DNA from: Haplomitrium mnioides
Taxonomy: Eukaryota; Marchantiophyta; Haplomitriopsida; Calobryales
DNA length: 50,466 nucleotides
Assembly: GCA_049999725.1 (NCBI GenBank)
Contig: JBNGIS010007632.1
Location: 39,382-89,847, forward strand
Direction of reading: 5' to 3'
The notes under the pieces were generated by a model, which did not search any database, was not told the DNA's origin, and worked only from the letters and a program-made list of their open reading frames with translations. Shown piece by piece: positions 42,395-50,466 of this stretch. Both the position numbers and the translations under genes were made by a program. Position 1 is the first letter of the stretch. Each line of letters begins with the position of its first letter.

Positions 42395-43326
42395 GCGAGT
42401 ACTTTGCAAGTAGGTTGGGTGTGGCCACACATGCCACATCGATTGCAAGTTGTTTGCGGCGAGCACGAATGAGAATAAGTGCACCAACCTTGATGGGATT
42501 GCATGCCTCCTCTATTGGTCAATGTGCATTGTGGAGTGCGTTATAGAGTTGTCGATGTGCGACGTTCTATATGTTGATCCGTGTTGTTGGGAGTCGAAGG
42601 TCGACTAGTAATGGGATGGGTAGTGCTCCCCCTGAATTTGGAGTGTCCCCTTTCTCTACCTCTAGAGAAACTTATGTTTCTGGAGTAGGGATATAGTTGA
42701 GTCCCCATAAAATATGATTAAGGGTTCTGTGGAGGTGCGGCAGACCATGGGGGTCGTTTTTTTGCATTTTCCACAAAGAGTGATTGATGTTTTTCAGCTA
42801 GTAGCATGTATGCTATGAGTTCATAATATTGAGTGAATCCCATATTGCGATATTGTGATGCTAAAATAAGATTTATCACAAGAAAAGTTGATAGAGCCTT
42901 TTCTACTTGTTCTTCGTTGGTGACAGGTTGACCATAGATTGCCAATTGCGAGACAATGCAAAATAATTCATTGTTGTCTTTTACTATGGGAGTATGGTGC
43001 TGAACTCGGAGATTAATCCAATGGTGTCTCGCTGCAAGGAGCAATATGCTTGTTAGATGGTCAAATATGAGTTTTAGTTCTTTCCACAGTAGGTGGGGAC
43101 TATTATAATTCAGGTATTGGAGTCTTAGAGGTTCCACTAGATGGTGTTGAATCAAGATGAGGGCTCTGGTTGCATTACGGGGGTTGAAATACTCATCTTT
43201 GTTGAGTATTTCATAGATACCCTTAGATTTCATATATGTTGTGACATCTAGTGACCTTGATGAGTAGTTGGAGCCATCCAATCTCAATGCCTTGAATTTT
43301 AGAGATGCTATAGATGCAATTTGCAT
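42395..43326 (-). pseudogene. Element E: gag with zinc knuckle
   Basis: From ATG 43326 (MQIASIASLKF) an open stretch of about 200 codons runs to 42718: LRLDGSNYSSRSLDVTTYMK, IQHHLVEPLRLQYLNYN, LWKELKLIFDHL and LLAEKHQSLFVENAKKRP, a copia gag (UBN2-type) pattern. The region 42717-42448 is basic with one or more stops. A clean CCHC knuckle CNRCGMCGHTQPTC lies at about 42447-42406. The H-family solo LTR follows directly. Confidence 0.82.
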
Positions 43327-43452
43327 ATCTGTGCTTTGTTTTGCTGAGAATATTCACATGTGAATGAGTAAGAGGAACCAGATTGTCTGGCAAATGCAGC
43401 GGCTCGGTCAGGGTTGGAATTGTTGTGTACTTTGTACAGATTGGTGACCAAT
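43327..43452 (-). other. Element E leader
   Basis: About 125 bases between the LTR-like repeat and gag. No clear initiator-Met primer site is visible; ttggtcaccaatctg lies where one would be expected. Confidence 0.45.
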
Positions 43453-45262
43453 TCGAGTTTCGATTGATCACGGACCCATGTACATGTTTATGTTTTCTGC
43501 TTTAAGCGGAAAAATGAGGAATTGAAATGAAAAATAGGGAAGAATCGACTAAATGCCAGTCAATCGGTATGTCCTACTAAGAAATGAAACAAGAAATTGA
43601 TGTTGCTAATGGATGAAGAAACTTCCATATATGAGTATGTATCTACTTCTACTGGTGTGCTTGTGGCGTGTCCTCCAAGAGTTGTGCTTGTGTGAGCCTA
43701 TTCCCTGATCATTGTGGTGTTGCTCTTCAATGCTGATTCTGTAAAGAAGGAAGAAGTAAAAGTTGGAGGTATGGCCAAATAGGGGTTTAGCTTGTGGAGG
43801 TGGCATGGGTCACCATTTCTTGTTTGTATGAGTTGCCTATAATATTTACCAGAATATTTTAGAATCAAAGAGTGTGTCCTTTGTAAGGGATAGACTTGTT
43901 CAGAAAAGAAAGGAATCAATCAAAGATAATCAAGAGGTAAGTTGAAGAGATTGAACCTCGAAGTTTTGCAAAAGAAAGTGAATGAACTTGAAGTGGGAAG
44001 ATACAGTGTTGCCTTTTTGTTGAATGTCAAGATAGCTTGTGTGAAGGTTTCTCTTGCTGAATGTATATGTGATTCTGTCGTTATTCAGAGAAGAGTCAAA
44101 GTCCTTGTAGTCTTTGTTGTTGCATGGACAGGTGAGTCGAACTCGTGTACTATGAGAGTAGACAAAAATAGGTAGGTGTGTGATGTCAAAGTCACACATA
44201 GAGGCAAGGTAGTGTTAGAAGTTTGATGCCTTGTCTCCCCATGGTGTCCAATGGTGCTTTTGTCGTGATGGACACGTAGGATGTCGCTGAGTGAGAGTAG
44301 AGAACCACAAACATGAGAGAGGTAAACCAAAAATGAAAAGGAAAGAACAATAGGAAGGTGGTAATGTTGTATGCTTATCCTTCAAAATTAGAGAGAAAAG
44401 AAAAAAAAGGTAAGAGGAAAGAGTCAAGTATACGGGTAGGAAAACAAGTTCGTTTACTCTGTGTCGAAGAAGAACGGGTGTACACGCTGGTGTTGTTTCC
44501 TGTGCTAGATAGGTCCTAGCAAAGAGAAAGAGTAATCAAGAAGCTCACGAAGAACCACGAATAGAAAAATGAAGAGAGATGAAGATGGCTCGTGAGTAGA
44601 TGAGAGGTTAGTGTAGAAATGTAGCAATGGAAACATAGAGAAAAGAAGAATATGACCTGATAGGTGTTGCTATCGAAGAGTAAGGAGGATGGACAACTTT
44701 AGCGTGTCATAGGCAAGGAACAAAAAACAAACGAGAAGGATACAAGGCAGTTTTTCCTAGGCAAGCACAGAGTGTTGTGGTGCTTCGCTGGACAAATAAA
44801 GGAAGTAGCGAACTAGTGTTGCGCGGATGTCGTTGAAGAGAGAGAAACGAGAAGAAAAAGGGAAAGATCACCCCCAAGGCCGCAATAGGGGGCGATGTAG
44901 AAAAGAAAATCACCAAGCAAATAAAGGAAATGTTGCCATGCAGATGAACAAAGATTCACCAAGCATGGAATAAGAAGTCGCCAAGGAGGTGAGTAAGAAG
45001 TTGCCAAGCAAATCGTCGGCTGCGGCGACTGCAAAGGTGAGCGGGGCGTCGAGGGGAAAACAATGCTGCGAGTGAGGGACGAGGAGCCAGGGTCACGAGG
45101 TGTGCACGCCCTAGTTTGTACGTGGTGCTTCAAAGAGAAATGTGGGAAAAATGAAGAGCAAAGTAAAAAAATGAGAGAAACAAAAGAGAAGGAAGGAAAA
45201 ATGCTCAAATGCTCAAATGACTCGACATCTTGGAGAGAAAATGTTGATGGAAAAAGATCTCT
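43453..45262 (-). repeat. Right copy of the E-type LTR-like repeat (probable E 5' LTR)
   Basis: Direct repeat of 20687-22530 placed just upstream of the E gag. The outer end is uncertain: homology fades at about 45262, yet a good TATA box (tataaaag on the minus strand) sits just beyond it at about 45268-45276. The real LTR may therefore extend further right, with the left copy truncated. Confidence 0.68.
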
Positions 45263-45267
45263 AGTCC

Positions 45268-45276
45268 CTTTTATAC
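45268..45276 (-). promoter_or_regulatory. Probable TATA box of the E LTR
   Basis: On the minus strand gagtataaaagggac faces into the LTR and element E. Confidence 0.5.
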
Positions 45277-45639
45277 TCACCGCAGGTGTCCACTAAACCC
45301 TAAATGTGATGTAGCTTTATCTAGTTCTAAGCCCTAAAACTACTTGTCTACCACAAAATCTATAAACCATTTAGGTGGCAGGGCATTCAATGAAAATAAC
45401 CCTAAACATAGCTATGCAATCAAAATGTTTTCTCACCCTAGAGGTTTTACTGTCCTACTGGTGCTACATCATCTAAAGGTTAGACCTGATCAAAGCATTA
45501 AAACATTTTTTTTGTGAGGGGTTTCATACTTATTACTATCTTCTTTCTTAGTTTTCTTTTCTTAGCTTAACTCTCTGTCTAATACTAAACTTTGATGTTT
45601 TGTTTTTGCAAGCACATCCTTGTCCCAATTTTGGGGATA
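45277..45639. other. A/T-rich sequence without recognised feature
   Basis: May hold the rest of the E LTR. No gene or repeat identified. Confidence 0.4.
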
Positions 45640-45807
45640 GCTATGAATAGGGCAGCTGAAACCTATGCATAAGTAGTGGTATTCATAACATGTGGTGATA
45701 AGTGTTTTAACATTTCTATGCTCTCTCCTCTTCAACCTTTCTTTAGTCAGTTTTAGTTTCCATCTCTTACAAACTAATACCCCAAAGCCCTAGTTTGCAT
45801 TGCCCGG
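45640..45807. repeat. About 165-bp direct repeat, copy 1
   Basis: It shares gtgttttaacatttctatgc, cttcaacctttctttagtca and ttttagtttccatctc with 47307-47470, same orientation. Confidence 0.85.
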
Positions 45808-45830
45808 CAACGGCACCAAAAATATGTTGT
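45808..45830 (-). other. Relic primer binding site of a further gypsy element
   Basis: On the minus strand tttttggtgccgttgccggg resembles the TGGCGCCGTTGCCGGGG site (tRNA-Asp type) of Athila-like plant elements. The adjoining plus-strand sequence starts tgttgtggacgg, a possible LTR end. The other parts of such an element are not recognisable. Confidence 0.5.
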
Positions 45831-47306
45831 GGACGGAGGGCCAGCCAGTAGTAGTTGTATAAAAGGAAGAATGGAGTTGCTAACCAGCCCTCCAGTACAT
45901 ATTGTGGGGACTCGGGAGAGTGGTGACCTGAGAAGAGAAAGGGGAGGAAACCTGATACTCTGTAGATCAGCAAATAGATCTCCAAAATGTGATATCCACC
46001 AAGAAGAGCAAAAAAATCAACTAAAATTTTGAGGGACCTATCTGAACTCCCCAATTTTGAATCTTATCTCAATGGAGAGAGCATTTTGAGATACATCCAA
46101 CAATCTACATTTGAGTGCAAACAAAGGTGTCTATACAAAGATACATTCATATGTCCAAAGGGTCCTTCTGAAAAATGGGATGGATGTCGACGAACATAAA
46201 ATATCAACGGAAACTTCTGGCCCTAACGGATAAAACAGCAGTTGCCGGAAAACGGCACTGGTGACCAAAAAGTTACACCGGTTGCTTGAAAGTCACAACG
46301 GTCACCAGAAAGCTGCAATTGCGGAAAGTCCCACATGCCACACACACTACACACAACCGCAGAATACATACAACCAAAATCTTGATTTATTTGATCACAA
46401 CAATGTTTACCTATGGGGCATCAGTTGAGAGCACAATTTCTGGAACTAGACTCGACACATACTAAACACATAGAACTCAACAAACATCACTATGTAAATA
46501 TCCACATTCATACATAAGTACCGTAGGATCTGTCTAATGTAAGAAAGGCCAATTCTTTCGACTCCATTATAGGCAGCTCAATCCAGATCCTCAAGTCCAC
46601 CACCGAATGACATTGAGCCATACTCCACTCTTTTGGTCTGCCATTGCCTTACCAATTTCAACTCACTTGGACTGTCACTCTTTGCTGCAAGTACACACAT
46701 GCTCAACCTCTTTACAGAAAATTTGTCCACCACCCATCAGCACAAGAAAAAATCAGAATGAAGGGAAGACCAAGAATGAGAGAGATAGCTAGCAAGAGAG
46801 CCCCCCGAAAACATTTTCTCTACTCCATTGTATCTCTGATTTTCAGTCAACAGCCTGCCCCTACCACTTAACCATAAACCTGCCACCTGTTGTTTTTTCC
46901 CTTTAATTTCTTTGTCTGTAGGTTCTTAAAATTGGCGCTTCCTCTTCATAGCCCACTTGAGACTTAATAAACATCCCAATGATAGGAAAATTGTTGTCGG
47001 CGCTCACTAAATTTCCAATGACAGGTTTGTAAGAACTGCCCACTGTCACTTTTACCCTCCTTGTTGTCTTCAAATAGTTACCTGGTAAAAACTGAAATAT
47101 ACTCACATACACACACAAATATATCCGCTGGTTCCCTTGATTGTTCTGTGCCTTACATCATTTGCCTTGAAACTACTTTAACTCAAGATTGAAAACAAAT
47201 ACAATTTTAGTAGCATAATGTTTTCGCTTGCTAAGTACTTAAAATACTCCTATCTATATATCATTTTAGTAGCTAAAAGAACTATCCGTAGAAGCTCCCT
47301 TAACAC
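45831..47306. other. Unassigned sequence, possibly an old LTR
   Basis: Bounded on the left by the relic primer site and on the right by the second copy of the 165-bp repeat. A short gttgccggaaaacggcactgg stretch with related blocks (cggttgc, acggtcacc) is near 46240-46310. No protein family recognised. Confidence 0.4.
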
Positions 47307-47470
47307 TATACATAGAGGAGCTGAAACCAATGCAAAAGTGGTGGTATTTATAACATGTGATAAGTGTTTTAACGTTTCTATGCTCTCTTCTCTTCAACCT
47401 TTCTTTAGTCACTTTTAGTTTCCATCTCCTACAAACTAATAATCCAAAGCTTTAGTTAGCATTACCCAAA
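47307..47470. repeat. About 165-bp direct repeat, copy 2
   Basis: Matches 45640-45807 (see there). It has no primer site after it. Confidence 0.85.
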
Positions 47471-47673
47471 TGTCAAACCTGGGTGTAGCAGCAAAGAGGA
47501 CAATAATATCATTTGCACAAATGGTCCGCTTGAAAACATGCAATTAGGAGTTTTTATGTTTCTCTCCTTTCTTCTCTTTCAAATTAACTTACTCAAATTT
47601 ACTCTTTCTTTCCAAACAAACATTTAGTATTATCGAAAAAGCCATTGCTATAGTTCTGAGTTGAGAGTGAAAC

Positions 47674-49689
47674 TGTCAGCCAGTGACATGAGGTGCTAAT
47701 GAGGATTCGTAGGAATTGGAGGCAGCAAGGGGATTATTTTTCTACTCTTAGATGTCAAGATACTCCAGAAGCAGCGGAACATCTCATAACAGTAAGTAAG
47801 AGTGGAACGCCTAAACTGTGTGATCCAAAGGGCGGAATCAGGACCGTGACGGGGAAGAAAGGGAGGCTAATGAGCATATGGATGGAAGAAAGAGTGATAT
47901 CAAAAGAGGACGGAGATATGGGTCCAAATGAAGAAGATCAGGGGACGGGGACATAAATCAAAGATTAAGTATCAAAAGGGAGAGGCCTCAGGTAAGGCAA
48001 GGAGCTGCATCGTAAACTTTCCAGACAACATCTGAAGCAGTAACAAGGGAGATAGAAGGCACCCACCACGACAGGTGCAACGATTGGCAGCATAGGGGCG
48101 AAGGCGACGACCCTGGTAAGGCAGCGACGACACTAGGGATCGGGGGATGCTTCGTTTCCCTCCACGTTGATGGGCTTCACCAAGATCCAAATCCTCTTTG
48201 GACTTCTACAAAACTGCTTGGCGAACATTTCGAAGAAATTATCAGAAGAGACGGAGGTCAGAATCTCTTCCGAAGGAATGCGCGAACAAAGTCTTTTCAA
48301 GTTGGTCAACTTTGGATCCATCCGTTGGTCAACTTGGGAAACTTAGGTCAACACAGCGGTCCAACTTCCCCTTTGAAGATGGCAAAGGACGACACCCTTT
48401 GGTAACAAGTCAACTTTGGATGCAGCGGGTCCACAATCAACTTCAGATGTAGCAGAACCGCGATCAACTTCGGATGCATCAGTCTACAAAATACTTTGGA
48501 CTCATCAGACGACATATCATATCTCTTCGGACCCTAGCATCAGATCTCCACCAACCTTACTACTTTAGAACGATCATTCTAGGCTTCATCAATCGCAAAA
48601 CCTTTTCAGAGATTACCTTCTCCACCTTATTCTCACTACTTCTTCAGATCCAACATGCGGAGCGGTGACTAACTCACCCTCATGAGTGTGCTACTGTAGA
48701 CCAGCCTATGTTAGGCCAACCTTAGATCATGCTTCTTCTGGCATCTCTATTTGGGATCCACGCCGAGTTCTTCAGTCACTAGTTCAGATTTGGCCCGAGT
48801 TTCTTTAGAGTTTACCTTTCGCTGAGTTGTGCCAAACATTTTCGGATTTGGGCCTAGTTGGTCTTCTTGCAGGTTTGCGCCAACTTCAGCTTCAGCGGAA
48901 CATACCGTTAACTTTGGATCGTACTTCTTTGGACCAGTCCTCGACCGTACATACATGTGTCACCACACCAAGAAACCGTTACAACTGGAACAACTACTAA
49001 AACAGGGGGAAACAAGAATGTTTCGGAGCGAATGCTTGGAAAGGCACGTGTGGGGGGAGTATAGATAGGTTTGCTGCCATGTTTCAAGGGTTGATGTGTA
49101 TGCAAACTTGAGGTGTGAAAACAATCTCAGACACGAAGACGCAACGAAGGAGGGAGGAGAGAATTCATGTGAAGCTTCACTTGAAGCGAGTGGACTTGTG
49201 CAGGAGGCTAGTAGGGGTGGAGGTGAACTAGAGGAGCGCTGAGAATCGCTCGGCGGGGAGCTCTAGAGGCTCAAGCGATCTAGGTGTACTCATCTCTGCA
49301 AGTGGACCAGCATTCGGAGGTGAATCGATACTTGAAGCTTAAGGGAGTTCTTTCGGTCTTGAATTCGGGAGAGGCTGCCAAGGGGGGATCTTGGGGTCGT
49401 CTAAGCATTGACTATACAAGAGGATCAATCCTAAGACACTCGAAGTGTGTCTCTGGTCTAATCTCTCAAGTGGAGCCAAGAGAGGAGTGGCTGCGTTAGT
49501 GCCCGCGAACTGTGTAGAAGATCTAGTTGAGGTTTGGGGTGGAGTATGTGGCAAGCAGCCGAGAGGACTGTCTTCTAGAGGTGGAAGTTAAAGAAGACCT
49601 CTTCCAAGCCTGAGGAAGTAAATTCAAGACTTCTCGTGAGGGAAGTTGAAAAACTATCTAGACGAGGTGTGTAGGTGAGAGATTGAAGG
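47674..49689 (+). repeat. Element G LTR, cut by element H
   Basis: It starts TGTCAGCCAGTGACATGAGG, like D. The 154-bp type motif (gcggtccaacttcccctttg) occurs once at about 48355. The distal part aligns with the B LTR: ttggtgtgcatgc-like text near 49090, ggagctctagaggc near 49257, gaattcgggagaggctgcca near 49363, gaggtggaagttaaagaag near 49578 and aaactatctagacgag near 49650. The remaining part would lie beyond H, outside the window. Confidence 0.8.
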
Positions 49690-50106
49690 TGTAATGGTAC
49701 AAGCATAAGCTTGTGTTATTTATAAGAAAATAGAGAGGAGTGAAGAAAGTGGTAGTGCGTCACTTGTAGGGTTAAGATTGCATTACTTGCCTTTGAAGTC
49801 ACTTTTAGGTTACTTGCATTCGAAGTCACTTTTGGTAGAGAGTCACCTTTAGGGCTGAAATGAGAAGTGACTTGTAAGTGAAGAAAGAAGGATGACACCC
49901 TCTTCGCTTGTATAAATAGAAGGGCTTCTTAACCCCACTCCTCATTCTGGAGTTCCTCTTGAATCACTTGGGTTCTTTGTTTGCTTGGCTTTTGCTTGCA
50001 CTCTTGGTCTTAGCTTGGATCTTGAGTTGCTTTTGGATGAAGAACTATATTAGAGTTCATCATGAGTTCTTACTCATTTGGATTTGATCTTTGAGATTCT
50101 TTTACA
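49690..50106 (+). repeat. 5' LTR of element H (417 bp)
   Basis: It starts TGTAATGGTACAAGC and ends TTCTTTTACA, directly before a primer site. It aligns with the solo LTR at 41956-42394. Repeated gaagtcacttttaggttac-type blocks fill 49780-49880 ahead of the TATA box. Confidence 0.92.
49911..49920 (+). promoter_or_regulatory. TATA box of the H LTR
   Basis: tataaataga, conserved at the same place in the solo copy (42147-42156, minus strand). Confidence 0.7.
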
Positions 50107-50120
50107 TTGGTGTGAGAGCC
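50107..50120 (+). other. Primer binding site of element H
   Basis: ttggtgtgagagcc directly follows the LTR. It matches the initiator-Met type TGGTATCAGAGCC with two changes. Confidence 0.75.
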
Positions 50121-50175
50121 AAAGTTCGTTTTTGGTGTGAGCTACATGAAGAGTTGAGAGGAGGTGATTCAAGCA

Positions 50176-50466
50176 ATGGAACAACAACTTGAACATCTTT
50201 TACGCCTTTTGAAAGTGGGAATTAAAGAAAGAGCGATGTTTTGAGAAGAAGAGAGCTATAGGCGATTTCCAACGCTAAAAGCATATGATGCAAAGGTGAC
50301 TTGTGGTGCTTGTGAGAATTTCATTTTTGATTGTGAACAATATTTTGAAGCTACAAACATTAGAGAGGATAGTCAGCAAATTCTCTTTGCGGCAAGCCAA
50401 TTAGAAGGAGTTGCAAAGACTTGGTGGAGATATCAAGTCAAACAAGCACAACGTGGATTTGTTGCT
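50176..50466 (+). pseudogene. Element H: gag N-terminal part (partial at window edge)
   Basis: From ATG 50176 (MEQQLEHLLRLLKVG) the frame meets one TGA at 50242 (probably from CGA), then continues openly to the window end. It reads FPTLKAYDAKVTCGACENFI, DCEQYFEATNIREDSQQ and LEGVAKTWWRYQVKQAQRG. The EQYF, A-LEG-AKTWW pattern is the retrotransposon gag domain of Ty3/gypsy elements, fitting the initiator-Met primer site. The rest of H lies outside the window. Confidence 0.85.

Noticed and set aside
44813-45280. 155-codon minus-strand open stretch, Ser/Phe/Leu-rich
   Set aside because: It lies inside the E LTR, and the left copy at 22100-22540 breaks the frame. Composition reflects A/G-rich DNA.
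1-50466. tRNA and rRNA genes
   Set aside because: Primer sites resembling tRNA ends were seen, but no sequence with a full tRNA arm pattern or rRNA similarity was recognised by eye.

Overview
This is plant nuclear DNA, almost entirely retrotransposon. The elements are nested, mostly old, and full of stops and frameshifts. Very long Ty3/gypsy LTRs (about 2.6-3.7 kb), many solo or cut LTRs, a LINE remnant and scraps of host genes (F-box, ribokinase) suggest a large, slowly purged seed-plant genome. A gymnosperm is my best guess but is not proven. I see no intact host gene, RNA gene, CRISPR array or bacterial feature.

Bases 1-20686 hold one family of non-chromodomain Ty3/gypsy elements (Athila/Tat-like side). 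A tandem pair on the minus strand, A and B, shares a truncated middle LTR (223-1925). B has its body at 1926-7408 and its 5' LTR at 7567-10502. Directly beyond that LTR lies the 3' half of an opposite-strand relative, C (body 10503-14568, LTR from 14569). This suggests A-B landed inside C. C's LTR is cut at 16757 by the start of another long LTR, D (16758 to about 20506), followed by D's primer-binding site and leader, which stop at 20686.

Bases 20687-45262 are bracketed by two direct copies of a roughly 1.8 kb LTR-like sequence. The right copy is the 5' LTR of an old Ty1/copia element, E (minus strand). E's gag, protease and first part of integrase lie at 43326-37985, split by two solo LTRs at 41956-42394 and 38907-41534. 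Reading the E frame across both insertions confirms them. Between the E remnant and the left copy lie a gypsy LTR fragment, an F-box pseudogene fragment (+), an ORF1-only LINE, an F-box pseudogene (-) split by a younger copia element F (29492-35244, 5-bp target duplication, LTRs about 1.5% diverged), a 33-bp minisatellite and a ribokinase gene fragment.

Bases 45263-50466 hold relic repeat sequence, then a gypsy LTR of the A-D superfamily (G, from 47674) cut by the 5' end of another gypsy element, H (LTR 49690-50106, primer site, start of gag), which runs off the window. H and the small solo LTR inside E are the same family.

The genes do not form a host pathway. gag, protease, reverse transcriptase, RNase H and integrase are parts of the element replication cycles, and every copy seen here is broken. 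The most distinctive signals are the satellite-like arrays inside the gypsy LTRs, the ORF1-only LINE, the tandem A-B structure and the two captured or decayed host genes.
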